From positions 1 to 28,010 of the forward strand of contig ATSW01013010.1 of NCBI GenBank assembly GCA_000444245.1: a DNA stretch of 28,010 bases, given 5' to 3'. A program made the position numbers and the translations under genes. The stretch comes from Botryllus schlosseri (taxonomy: Eukaryota > Chordata > Ascidiacea > Stolidobranchia > Styelidae). Shown here piece after piece: positions 1-12,800 of this stretch (position 1 is the first letter of the stretch; every line of letters begins with the position of its first letter). Below the pieces are notes generated by a model. It was not told where the DNA came from. It worked only from the letters and a program-made list of their open reading frames with translations, and made no database searches.

Positions 1-671
1 GAGATTTTGTGTTGCATAGAGATAAGAGACGTGATAATTAGGACAAGTTTTTGTTGCAGGTAAATCCGTGGAAAGTTGCATTTATTTTTCTCAAAACAAA
101 AAGTCGCATTTATTTTTTCACAAAAGTTGCACTAAAAGACCGCATTTTGGTCGGTTGACTAAAAAAAAGGTCAGCTTTCCAGTTCCACTCCCGAAATACA
201 GTTTGCCATCCACATTCTCCATTGGTTGATTAAAAAAAAAGGTCAACTTTCCGGCTCAGCTCGCGAAATGCCGGTTGGAGAGTTACTTCAGCGCTAATTT
301 ACGGTATTTCAGTCGAATTTGGCCGTGTATTTCACCAAAATTCTCAGAAAACAGTGACATAATTGCCAAATATTTCCAGTAAAAAGTTGGTTGCATGAAA
401 AATGAAAAAATCTTTCATGTAAAATCGAAAAAGCTGCAAAAAGTTGCATTAAAAAATTGACAAAAGTTGCACTGTAAGATTCCTTCAAACAGCCTAAAAC
501 AGCATTCTACATAACTTCTGAGTAATTAGGAAGCTGCCGGAAGCTGTAAATAAAAGTTGCAAGAGTTGCAAAAGCTTGCTCTTGTGATAACGAATTTATA
601 TTATAAAAATATTTTAAGACTTTCAAGTTGCATGCAAACATTTCATTTTGACGAAATCTCAAATTTTTCAG
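1..671 (+). other. Intron upstream of exon 1 (partial)
   Basis: AT-rich intronic sequence that leads into the acceptor TTTTTCAG of exon 1. It contains many AAAAGTTGCA-type words and the imperfect tandem repeat listed separately. I see no exon here. Confidence 0.7.
146..284. repeat. Imperfect tandem repeat, about 71-base unit, two copies
   Basis: The segment from about 148 to 217 (GGTTGACT, an A-run, GGTCAGCTTTCC, then CGAAATAC) recurs from about 220 to 284 (GGTTGATT, an A-run, GGTCAACTTTCC, then CGAAATGC). Word order is the same in both copies with roughly 20 percent divergence. Function unknown; probably a repeat remnant, since the flanks are full of AAAGTTGCA words. Confidence 0.55.
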
Positions 672-847
672 CGGCAAATCGACTGGCGGAGCTACAGCGG
701 GAGTTACGCGACACCGAGGCACAAATCGATGATGCCAACGACGAGTTGGCGAAATTGCAACAGGAGGCCATCGAAAGGTCGATGACGGAAGCAGAGAAAG
801 ACAATTTGAGAAGACGCCTCGCCGGCAAGATTCAGAAAGTTTGTCAG
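672..847 (+). CDS. CNTRL: CNTRL exon 1 of window
   Basis: Acceptor TTTTTCAG and donor CAG|gtcagt. It enters with two bases of a split codon and leaves in phase 0, giving residues 1-58. NRLAELQRELRDTEAQIDD and the LAGKIQ ending align with human TRLSELHDEIEKAEQQI and LSGRLQ. Start of the first coiled coil in this window. Confidence 0.88.
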
Positions 848-3800
848 GTCAGTCAGCCGAGTGATATATAATGACTCGCATTCATAATAAAAATTTTCCC
901 AAGTCTCAACAGTTTCTGGCCCTATTTTCCAAGTATCAGGACTGATAGACGAAATACCAGTAATGTGGTGACTTTACTATTCTACGAAGTTACAATGAAA
1001 TGTCAGTCTCGGCCGTCCTAGTCTCGAGTCATATGACTATCACAAGTCTTGCACAATGACTCGAGTACAAGTTGAGTCAATACACAAATTGACTCGAGTC
1101 GAGTCATTTTATTCATTTGAAAAAATGACTCAAATCAAGACGAGACATCGAAAAATCGTGACTCGAGTCATTACAACCTACTGTATGCACTGATTTTGTC
1201 TGATTCTGAAACCAGAGTCGTAATAACTCGAGTCCTGACTTGAGTCGCAATGTTTGACTTGACTCGAGTCATTTTCGTAAAAGGAGTCATTTTGCAAAAG
1301 GACTTAATTTATGTATTGACTCGACTTGTACTCAAGTCATTGTACTCGACTAAGTCATATGACTCGAGAAATGCTAGATGTCTTGATTCAAGTGTCGTTT
1401 ATTATGAATGATTACTGGGACTCGAGTCTCATTGACTCGGACACGACCCGTTGCTCCCTAACTTGAAGTCGGACTTGACTCAGTAGTGAGATGAAAATGA
1501 CTCGACTTGACTCGAATCAAAACTATAAAAGTAAAACTGACTTGTGGCTACAGCCCTGTTTGAAACATTCGTAATTTCCGAAATTCGCGAAGATCGCGGC
1601 AATTTAATTTCCATTTCCCATAATCAGGCGAAGGAAGAGGCGGAAAAGCTGGAAGACGAGCTCGAAAAGGACCGGGAGGCTTTACGTAGACACAAATTGG
1701 AACTCGACCGGATGAAGTCACGATTGAAAAAGCTCGACCCAAACAGCCCGGAATATGTACGCTTTCAAGTCGGCTGTCTGTCTGATTGCTGATTTTATGT
1801 CGTCCGCACTTTTGCAGGCGCGACTTCGATCTCAGATAATAGATAAAGAGAAAACGATAGCCGATTTGAACCAACGGATCAGAGAGAATGAAGCGAAATT
1901 GAATCGACTCATCAAAGGGATCGCTATCGATACCGAGGCGATTAAATCTCTTGAAGAACAACTGGCTAAAGGTGCTGTAAAATATTTTTGTATCTTACAA
2001 CAGAGGGTCATGTAGAGTTGAGTTAGCATAGCGAACTCTTGGCTTACCGGTAAGAAGTGTTCTAATAGGTGCCTACGATTCGGTTCTACATTTGTGAAGC
2101 ATACCGGTTCTATATTTGTGAAGCATATCCTTGAAATTAGTTGGTAATGAATTAGTGGCAATGCCAACACTAACCGACACAGTTGTATATTTGCACGGTG
2201 AATGGCGCTTTGGTGTAAACAGACATGTGTTACGTCTCCATTAATTATAGCCTTATATCAATTAGGCTCTAAAAATTTATGGCATTGATGGGTGCAATTT
2301 GTTGCGATAACAGATAAATCGGCACTTTTGCAAACCAGAACATTTCCTTTGATATTTTGAAGGTCTTTCCGCTATTCGACAATCTTTGCATGAGCTAGCA
2401 TATTGTTTGGAAATAGGCATACAGCGAGTAGCTTTCCTTGTCGTAAATGGGAAAAATAATTTCGGTCATCGATCATTCTTGTGATACTGTGGCATATCTA
2501 ATTCAGTATAAAAATGATTATTAAGAAAATATACTATTTATGGAATTGATTTATAATTTATGAGAACTTTTAATGGAGCATGTCTCATAACTTAACACTT
2601 CACACATTCACGCATTTGTTAGGTACCATGACAGAAGATGACGGATTGAAAGGCGAATTGGAAGATATCATATCGGGATTGCAAGATTACATTTTGAACG
2701 TACGGCAGAAGGCACACGCGCAACAGGTCTGGTGGTGTGGGCTCTTATTCGTTCACTTCTTTGCAAAATGTTCTTATTTCGAAAGTTTTCGTTGTTATCC
2801 ATTGACTATAATTCTTAAATCACATTTTAGACCGAATTTGATAATATCTTGCGAGATAAAGAGCGGTTGTTACGCAAGCTTCAAGCTCTGGAAAGGGCTA
2901 AAGGACAGTTGGAGGAGGAGACTGAAGATTACGCCCAACTACAGCAGCAGGTAATGAACATTACCTTGCAGTTTGAGAATATGTAATCTCTCCCTTTCAA
3001 CGGTGTAAATTTGAGGTTGTGCATTTTCGTTTGAGACGGTCAAACATCCGCATTGTCTACATAACATATCGACATATCTGTATCTATTTGCCTTAGGTAA
3101 CCTTCATATCTACTAATAAGTAGATATACTTGATCAGGTAATTTCTAGAGTTGTACGTCACCCTTATCGCATTGAGCATTGCTTTGAAGAAAAACATCAT
3201 ATTTATCTTTCTGCAGCAGTATTTTTTGACCCGGCAAATTACGCATTGCAGTTGGGTGGAAATCCACTACATTACTCAGTAATTATTATTGAATAGAATT
3301 GTTAATTATAATTTTTAATCAAATTTCTGTGTGTTGTTCCTCGTAATTCGCCAATCTTAAAGATTTTGGTTTTGATACTGATATTGCAATTGAGTCTTCT
3401 ACTTGTGACTATTTCTTTTCTCCATTAACTATTCCTTCCACCACGCACTCACTAACATCAGGTGTCAGTCTTGGGTGAGCTCAACGATCTGTTGGAAGCG
3501 ACACAGGACTTGAATGAGTCCATTCTACGTGGCGGGAGTAAGAAAAACAGAGGAACGACTGACGTGGCTCTCGATCCCATATCAACTTTGCACACTGTAA
3601 ATATAACGGGTCATTTCCATCGAGCACAAAACCTAATCATCACGTACTTATCATTGCTTGGCTCTGCATCTTCATGCTATCTGGCATTGCGTATTGATTA
3701 TAGAGTTGTATGGCGGCTTCTTGGCTCTCCGAGTCAGTTCTTTAATCATGCACCTTATTTGTGTTTGATATTTTCGTCCATTCGCATGAGTCTTCGCCTA

Positions 3801-6800
3801 CAAATGTGATCATGATACTCTTTTTACTATCACCACTTCACCTTGACATTGTTCAGTATGGGATCAATTATCATGACAATCACTATGGCAAGTTATCGCA
3901 AATTCTCAGTTATATGGCTTTTGATTATTACCACTTAATATATTGGCATAATATCTAATGATTGAGGCCTGTTACATGTCGAAATGCACTTTTAATCAAA
4001 ACGAATTACATCCTGCTGGCATGGAAACACTCGATGAATGTCTGCATTGTAGTAGTCATGATGTATTCTACTGTATATTTTTCTATAGTAAATGTACAGC
4101 TTCTGAGAGGTACAGAACTTCAATATACAATTGAATAGTATGTTCATATTGAAATAAACCCGATTGCTGATATGCGATATTCTTTTGAAATCTCTAATAG
4201 TTGCTGACGATTACCCCTGACAAGTGTCAGCCAAAAATATTCGGGTTTATTTCAATATGAATATACTATTCAATTGTATAGTATGTAAATGTATTGGATG
4301 AATTTTAATAATATATTGATATTGAAATAAACCCTGACATTTTTCGGCTGACACTCGTCAGGAACTAGTAGAGAATTAAAAATACCATTGTATAGCAGTA
4401 GTCGTATAACCTATTATGACAAGTAACCGCCGAAAATATTATTGAATTGCATACTGAAGTTCTGTACCTACCTCAAACGTCTCTTCAATGTAATGAATTA
4501 CGGTTATTGGGAAATTCTGTGATCAATATTGTCGATTGTGGTGATGGCTTACTATGACTACGGCACTAATTTTGCTTTGAAAAATAACGCTTAGTTTCGC
4601 CCACTAGATTGGACCTCATGATGAAGGTCATTCACGTATTTGCATCTTTATCACCGACCATTGACTGTAATCGTTACAAATCTGTATCTGCCATGAATGC
4701 TCATAACGCCTCAATACCCTTTCAGCTGAAGACACTGAACGATTCTTTAAACGAAATGAGAGATATCAACGACGCGTTACAGCACGAGGCGAGTGAACTG
4801 AGTGTCCATGACCAGGAATTGCAAGCTCAGCTGGAAGGGGCTCAGGATCACATACAAAGGTATGCAATTATCTTGGGCTCCCTCATATTGGGTATCGGTA
4901 GAAGTAAAACGGGGAACTGTAATGCTATAGCAGTGATTTATATAATCTTTAAATAAATAATTTATGTGAAATGTTTGTAACTGACGCGTGAAATAGCCCC
5001 CGTGTCACAGCAATTGAAACATTTTCGAAGATTGCAATTATTTGTAGTGTTATTAGTCACGTTGCGTTCGTTGCAAAGAAGTAACGTGAAATTTCAAATG
5101 TGACCAGCTCGGATTAACTGCCACAAGTAGCCTATGTGCCCCCTCTACCAAATCTGCTATCTGATACTGCTTACTTGCATACTTGTTCTGACTTTCTGTT
5201 TTCTATGTCCTATTGATGTAGTTGTCAGATGTCTTGGGAATCGTTACTACTTGTAATTGTGTATAAATTTTCGGTAATATTCAATGAGTAGCACCGCTGA
5301 CTACGTCGACCACATCTGCCGACTTCAGTCTACTTCCTTGCAAATTTGAAATAGACTGAAAAGATCCTTGAAGGACGCGGACGGGCGTCTGAAGTGCGAC
5401 CAAGACGAACTGGACCGCCAAATGGAAGCCACCGCTCGATTGCAGAATATCGTCGGCGACAGGGAGGCAGAAGTCACAGGACTGAGGAAAGAATTAGAAA
5501 GGGCAAAGGTCGGTTATGCGTCAACGAGATGATATCATTTATTCGAATAAAGCTTTTCGTCCATGGCTGTAGCTCATCGCGTTTCGCGTGACAGAGCAGA
5601 TTTTTCTTGTGCCACACTTGCGCTAGGAAAGTTGTCACTGTGGTCGCTCAATGTGTAAGACATTGCTTTTTTCAATACTTTGTTGTCATGTTTGAGTTAG
5701 ATACAAAGCATAAGTCCAATTCAATGCTGAGCAAAGCATGCTCCACTCCACCTGTCCCAATCCAATACAGTCTGAAGTCAGATATTAATACTCGTAACGT
5801 ATGGGTCGGGTGTATTGAATTATGGTATTGATGTGTAACTTCGACAAAGAATATAGACAGATTTGAGATAAACTTTGTAAAATAACAGGACTCGACAGTT
5901 TCAATTATCTGAGAACAACGCATTATTGCCGGCTCTCAAGTCTGATTCTGAGCCCGATATTGTTCTGGTCCAACCCAATTCGTGACCCATCAGAAATTTG
6001 ATGTACAATCGGATAATATATTCATATTGAAATAAACACGCATATTTTTTGCTAATACAAGTCAGGGGTAATCGTCAGCAACTAGTAGAGAATTGAAAAG
6101 AACATTATTGAAGTAAATCCAAGTTTCATAGTTGCTGACTGTATTAGCTAGAATATTTCTGAATTCACCGCGCAGGTCGCCAATGATAAACTGAACCAAA
6201 GCCTGACTGATCAAAGCGCTCAATACAACAAAGCACTGGGAAGCCTGCTAGACCCGCGAGAAGTGGCGAAACGAATCGCCGAAATGAAAGAGAAACTGCG
6301 TCGTGGCGATCATGCAACTATGACGCCTGACAGCGAACTGGATGCTGTAGGAAAAGCGCTGGCTGATTTACAGAGAATTTTAATTGACATGCTCGGTATG
6401 TGATTGGGTAGTCTGAGTATTCATAGATTGTGCTTTGTGTCGTTCAACTATTTGTCCGTTTGAAGGCCGCGAAGCTGCTGACAGAGAAGCTGCCGAAAAG
6501 CGACTGCAGGAGTTGGAGAAGAATACGGCAAAACTGAAAGGCAAACTTCTAGAGGTATGTGAAATTAGTTACATTAGTTACACATTAGTTACCTTGCGTT
6601 ACTTGAACACGGATCTCGAAGCTTTTTACATCTCAACATTTTAGCAGCCCCTGTTATCAATAAAACGCGCTGCATAGCAGAGCCGCTCCATTTAGTCATT
6701 GAGACTTTTCAGCAGAGGTGGTCAAAGAAGTGCTTTACGATTTTTGAGTACTCAAGTAGCTTTTGCCTGCTTGCACTATTTACTCGAGTGGTTATGATTT

Positions 6801-9800
6801 TAGTAATCCCATAAATTTCTACTCAAATACCAGTGTGGATCGAATTTCACATACTTTTGCGGAGTTTGATGATGAATGGCATGTTTCAATGGTATGCGTT
6901 TTAATATATATGGAAATTCAGTCCGGTTTGAAAATTTGTTTTTTCCGCTTTGCACTACTGTTTGCCATCTCACCGAATAGAACCAAATACGCAAACATTC
7001 CAGGCGCAAAAGGAATACAAGGAAGCTATGGAGGCCGCCACTAACGCAAAGCTAGAAGCGGAAAAGAACAAACACCAACAAAATCTCGCCAGGCTTGAAG
7101 ACGAGATGGACGATTTGCACAGGCGTTTGCGCGACGTGAGTTATCCTCTGGAAATTTTTCTTTTTTCGGAAGGACATATCCAATGTCTATATTGCTTTTT
7201 TAGGCCGAGGCGGACGCTGATCGAGCTCGAGAGAGAGCCGATGCCGAAGTGGAGAAGTTGAAAGACGAATTGTATGCAAAAGAGGAGAATGCGAGGTTGA
7301 GAGATGCCAGGTAATTGCGATGTAAAAAATTGCGATGTCATTATAATCTATGGGAAGGGTTTCCAATAATATACTTTCGTTCAAGCGATATCACGAGTTG
7401 GACGTGTTGAATCCAGTAGTTCAAATCTTGATAACAATAAAATATTTGGAAAAATACACTGAAATGTTGTGATACGAGCCTGATCTCTGTCAGATTACAG
7501 GCTTCAAGTTGTACCGTAATTGTAACAACCTGCTATATTTCTCAACTTATTAGTAGAGCTGTGCAGAATGTTTTTGAATACTCTAATCCGAATACAGTAG
7601 TGAGGGAAGATTCGTTGCAGTACTGAAATTGTACACAGTTTTCGCTGAGAGTAAATTTATCAAGGAGAATGATAGTTTGCTGTTTTTCCCTTCATGGAAG
7701 TCTTGAAACCTCGATTGGTCACATCACTGCGTAAGAAACATGCACAGCAAAGCTACATATGTTATTGATGAAATTTCTGTGGAGTCAATACTTGTCTCGG
7801 CACCTAACACTTCAGTTTGCCCCGCCTGAGTTATCAGCATGTTGTGGTCATGAACTGTTTCTGTTGCATTTCTGACACCATAACCACCCAGTTTAAGCCA
7901 TCGAGGTGATAGCACTAGCTCAACACATATCCATTGAAATACACAAAATCATAGTCTTGCGCAGATTGTGAGTCCTTGCATCATGTAGACCCATTTGTAC
8001 TATTACACGGGCAGTATTGGCAATGGTGCAGAGGTGGCTGGAATAGAACCACATGGCGCTCGACAATAGAGACCGAGCTAGCGCAACGCGGGCTTTCGCT
8101 CAAAGACGCCCACGACCGCCCACGCTGGAGGCGCTTAACAAGGGCCCAAAACGGATTATCTTGATGTTCTTTTGTTTCCTGTTTTCTTTTGCCCTTTTAT
8201 TTAATTACCTGATTGAAAGTCGATATATATATAATGGACCCTATTTGCAAGTATAGCTATTACAGGGGTTGTCTATCAACCCTTAGTTACTGATAGCCTT
8301 CTCTGGTCGATACCCTAAATCATTGAAAGATACAGACAGAGTAAAACTGGTCAAGGGCAATGCTTTCTGATTCAGGACCCAGCAAGATTTGCGGGATCTG
8401 GAAAGGGAGCTCGGGGACACGAAACGAGCGCTACGTAGCAAGGACGTTAACGAGGCCGAGATTGATAAACTGAACGACAGATTGAATAGGTTGCAAGTGA
8501 GTCATTTGTAATTTAAAGACTACTCCAAGTTGTCTCCCATTATTCTATTAAATCGCAATTTTGTGGTGGTATTTTCTGAAAAAAATTCCAAATAATGATG
8601 ACGACGATTGCATCTGCTCTACAGCTATTCTGGATTTGAGTAGCGTTTTACTAGTTTTCAAAAGTCTTGAAGACCGCTATTTCAGCCATGTTGTCTTATC
8701 TCAGAACTCTCTGATCAAAAATGTTTCTTACAGTGCAATTGCTATTTCGCTTAATCACGGGTGTGTGGGTTCTAGCACTCATGTTGCCCCCAAATATTGT
8801 TAGCTGATAGCTTTCAGTGCGCTGCTGGATGTTTCTAAATTTGTTATATCGTGTCAGACAAATATTGCCAACATTCGATAATTGTATAACTATATATTTC
8901 ACCTGGGTTGATTGTTATAACCAATCTCAGAAGAATTGTGTTTCATGATTCTTTCCAGTGAGATATTTTAAAAGATGTTGCTACTCTACAACAACAAATA
9001 GTAAAATCATTGAAATTATCTTTACAAAAAGCAGTTGACTCATGTGAAATATGTCATAATATTACGTTAAGAGTCAGTTCGTTTATTAATATAAGAGCAC
9101 TACAGGATCTCATAGAGAGTCAACATAGACCACAACGACTCTTCATGAAACTCCTAAAAGCAGCTGGCAGTAGAAAAGCGATTTGTCACGTTTGTCTCTC
9201 CAAATTTTTGCGCGTCTGATATAACTTGACTACCGCTCTCAAAATGTTTGACTCCTTTAGTAGAGATACCTTTTTTGTCCGGTGCCCTCCTTAACAAGCT
9301 GTTATGTTTCCAAATTTGCTCAGAACAATAGGACCCCATTATATGCGCTATCAATGACTGGATACTCCTTTGTTATAGCAAGTGGGAATCCAAGAAGGTT
9401 TTGTAAACAATTACTATGTTATAATTACTGGGTTGCGTTTGATTGGGACGGTTTTGTAGCTAAGAACACATGCGAGTTGACTTGTTGGCACTGTCAACAG
9501 TGGCGTGTTTTGACTTGACGGGATTTGAGCATAGTGCAAACTGATTGATCCCACTCAGTAATGATAGGACAGTGTGTATAGGAATGTACCTTTCGAGTGG
9601 ATAGGGACATTGGTGTTTTAATGAGGTTATTGGGAGGAATGTCTATGATGCTTTAGTAAATTTAGGATCAAAATAGAAAGCAGCATTAGCTATATAATTT
9701 GAAAGTGTTAACTGTACCTACCTAATCATTATTATGTTTCAAGTTGCCGGCCGTTTTGGCAACACAATAAAATATAATGCTATAATTTTATGCAAATAGA

Positions 9801-12800
9801 GTAATCCTGTTTGATATTTGTAGTTGTCACCTTCGAAAGCGTGGTATCAGGTATAAATTGTGCATAGCAGGCCGAGCAATTTCAGATATTACTACCATCT
9901 TGGAATATATTGTGCTATTAAAGCTATGCCTGGCAACGTCATACAAACAGAATTGCCGAATTTGAATAGGCAATAATTGAAACGGATTTGAAGACGATAG
10001 AGTCTGTAGGCTGTTGGAAAATAGTATCAAGTTCTGAGTATTTGCGTTTCCGAGGATTGTTCAAATATTCAATCACACTTAGTACTGTTATCAACGTATG
10101 ATATGGTATATCTATCGTCAAGTATCAATGATTTATACTGGGCGTTTGTCGTAACTCCTTGAAATCTTATATACTAAATCCTCCATTTACCTTCGTGCAA
10201 TGATAATGTTATGTCTGTATCTGTATGTAATTTTGTGTAGCATATCTTATTGTGTGAGTCACCTTTGATTGCAACGTGGGAATTGAAATCTTCAAAAGTA
10301 TCAATGATTTATGCTGGGCGTTTGTCGTAACTCCTTGAAATCTTATATATTAAATCCTCCATTTACCTTCGTGCAATGATAATGTTGTGTCTGTATCTCG
10401 TAATTTTGCGTAGCATATCTTATTGTGTGAGTAACCTTTGATTGCAAAGTGGGAATTGAAATCTTCAAAAGTTATTTCTGATATGAGCCGATCCCATTCG
10501 GATATCAACATATCTTCGTTACGACATACTGTCCGTCACAGAAGGTTGCCAAATCATCGGCGTAACATGGTAATATGCTATTGACTATCCTACGACGATA
10601 AAAACGCTGTTCAAATAAAAGATCAACAGCTTTTCTGGATTTTACTCAAGTACAAGTTTACTTAGTAAAGTAGCAACCTGACTTTCCATAGCTGTTAAAA
10701 TGAAGTAGAAGTAGTCATACAGACCCCTCGATAAGGTGGTGATGGCAAACTTTTCAGCTCAAGCAGAAGTAGCCAACTTAGTTACCTCTAGTTACTTAAG
10801 TGCCTCTGGTGTAGTTTTTCGCAGGTATCTCAAAATTCGTTTGCAAGACTGGTAATAACTTCGCGCAATAGCGCTTATATCTGTACCGCGTTGAGCCGTT
10901 GCTATTTCGGTGTTCAGGACGACAGATTACGAGAATCTCGTGCCGCCGCTGATGCAGACGCCGCGGCTGCCCGGGCCAGACGCGACCTACAGAACGCAGA
11001 AGATCAGATCCAAACTTTGCGGGACTTGCTGAGGGCGCAGGAATTGAAGGTGCGTTGAAAAGCGGCACCCATTGTTACATGTGGTAGTAGATTTAAATGC
11101 AAGGAAATGGGCAGTTAAATTATTGTAGTTGAATAACGGGATGGGAATTTTCCATTTTTTCTCATCGCAAAAGCACGGCCTCTATGAGGCTGTAGTCGAG
11201 TTAGTTACTATTACTGAGTGACGGAGAGCAGGATACTTAGATAACATCAAAACCAACAATATTGCGTCTTTCTTAACTTCATGGGTAATGTTTGCAGCAC
11301 ATTACCCGTATTTTGTATTTTCAACGTTGCAACAACATATTTGCTTATTAAGTCGAGTAACCTATATCTATATCTATGATACTCTGACAAATTTGAAATC
11401 TATTTTCCATTATCAAATTCACAAGCTAGATGACCCCCATGTTTGTAATAATTGATGTTGTACATGTAAGATTATGGGAATCGAACTCTTACCTAGGATT
11501 CGCATCTCGACCGTGGGCGCGTTCAAGATCTCCGCGACGCCCTCGCTGACAAACTAGCGGAAGTCGAAAGATTGAGACGGCTATTGGCCGGACTGAAAAA
11601 CGACAGCGCTGACGAAGTGGGCACATTGTGTAAAACACTACCCTACTTAGAAGTATCAGCATCGATCGTTTTTCAGATCTCATCCCTCTTGAATGAAATC
11701 GAGGCTTTGAGGAGAGCGCTGGCCGGACACAACACTCAGATACGGGGCCTGGTGCCTGTAGGGTATGTGATCATGATTTTATTGTTTGTGTTGACGTGTA
11801 AATTACAATAATCGACATGGTTTGTGATTTAATTTTTCAATTCTTCGCTGAGCTCCCACGCGATAGGTCGAACATTTACAGGGTTTCCTGCGTCCTACAC
11901 TGTTGAACGTTTCATGCATATAATAGAAGTTGAATTGTCACTTGAAACTAACTGTGCATGCAGAGCGGATATCTGATTACTTGAATTCGCGTCAAAACGA
12001 TTTGAATCAACTAATGCCGTTCGATTTGTCCGACTCAATTGAGTACCGAAAGTAAGCTCTTGCGCTGTTAAAATAAGCAGTTTATAAGTCGTCGGTTATC
12101 TAGCTTGTTACCAATCTCAAAGAGTTGGCAATGTATCACAATGACATATTTTCCTTTTTTTTACTAGTGTTTGAGATCGTTTACAACATCTGTTTGGCCT
12201 AATTCGATCTCTTAGTTTTTTGAGTCAAAGGTACTAAATCAAACGCGATTGCACTTTTTGATAGCATGGAAGCATTCCTGATGACCAGTATTTTAATTTA
12301 TTCAACAGTATTCTATAATATTATCTACGTCTAGGGGTTATTACCAGTTTGTGCCGAGTCAAGGGGATGCGACTGGAAAATGGGTTTTTGTAACTAACGG
12401 CAAGCACGCTGGCCCGTCGTACGCTCAACAACCACCCGTATATACTACCGGTAAGTATACGTAATTCATAATCTCATTAGTTAAATAGTGTGAAACTTTA
12501 TATATGTTAACCTGTGCGGCAAGTTACTTGAGGCATAGTACCAGCGTCAGTAACAAAGTGATATAGCACCAACATTCCCATTGAAGCCATTGATTTTGTT
12601 CATAATTGTGTAAAACCGCATTCAGATCCCGGCGCGCAACCCATCCTAACCCCTGGTACACCTGGAATGATTGCGATCGGAGAAAACGGCCTTCCCGTCC
12701 TAGTGCCATTCGAGGGGTTTTTCTGCAACGTACCCGAACATCACGAAATCGAAGATGAATTAGAAGAACTGAGGGTACGGTTGACATTCGAAGGCTACCG

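Larger units (their letters stand above)
8497..10917 (+). other. Intron 13 (2.4 kb)
   Basis: Long AT-rich intron. 8497-10120 shows no coding or repeat signature I recognise. 10121-10470 is a tandem duplication, and 10620-10810 is a hAT-like repeat fragment. It may contain old transposon sequence that cannot be recognised without a library. Confidence 0.65.

Noticed and set aside
507-722. Open frames on the minus strand opposite exons, such as 507-722, 10796-11068, 14278-14584 and 20820-21052
   Set aside because: They mirror plus-strand coiled-coil exons of high GC. Their translations are low-complexity without recognisable domains, and the plus-strand frames have splice sites and homology.
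872-1520. CRISPR-like or satellite array from repeated GACTCGAGTCA words
   Set aside because: Spacing is irregular and the words are arranged as an inverted foldback, which fits a DNA transposon remnant in an animal genome.
3761-3958. Open frames within introns, such as 3761-3958, 9010-9219 and 13474-13692
   Set aside because: No coding bias, no domain, no consistent splice phases with the gene. AT-rich composition is like that of the surrounding intron.
11478-11520. B-box-like word (GGGAATCGAACTC, reverse of GAGTTCGATTCCC) suggesting a tRNA gene
   Set aside because: No A box at the correct distance and no cloverleaf; the sequence runs straight into the acceptor and coding part of exon 15.
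11617-11676. Exons 15 and 16 as one continuous exon
   Set aside because: The open frame allows it, but the segment has a donor and a pyrimidine-rich acceptor. Removing it restores the spacing between LRRLLAGL and LLNEIEALRR seen in human CNTRL.
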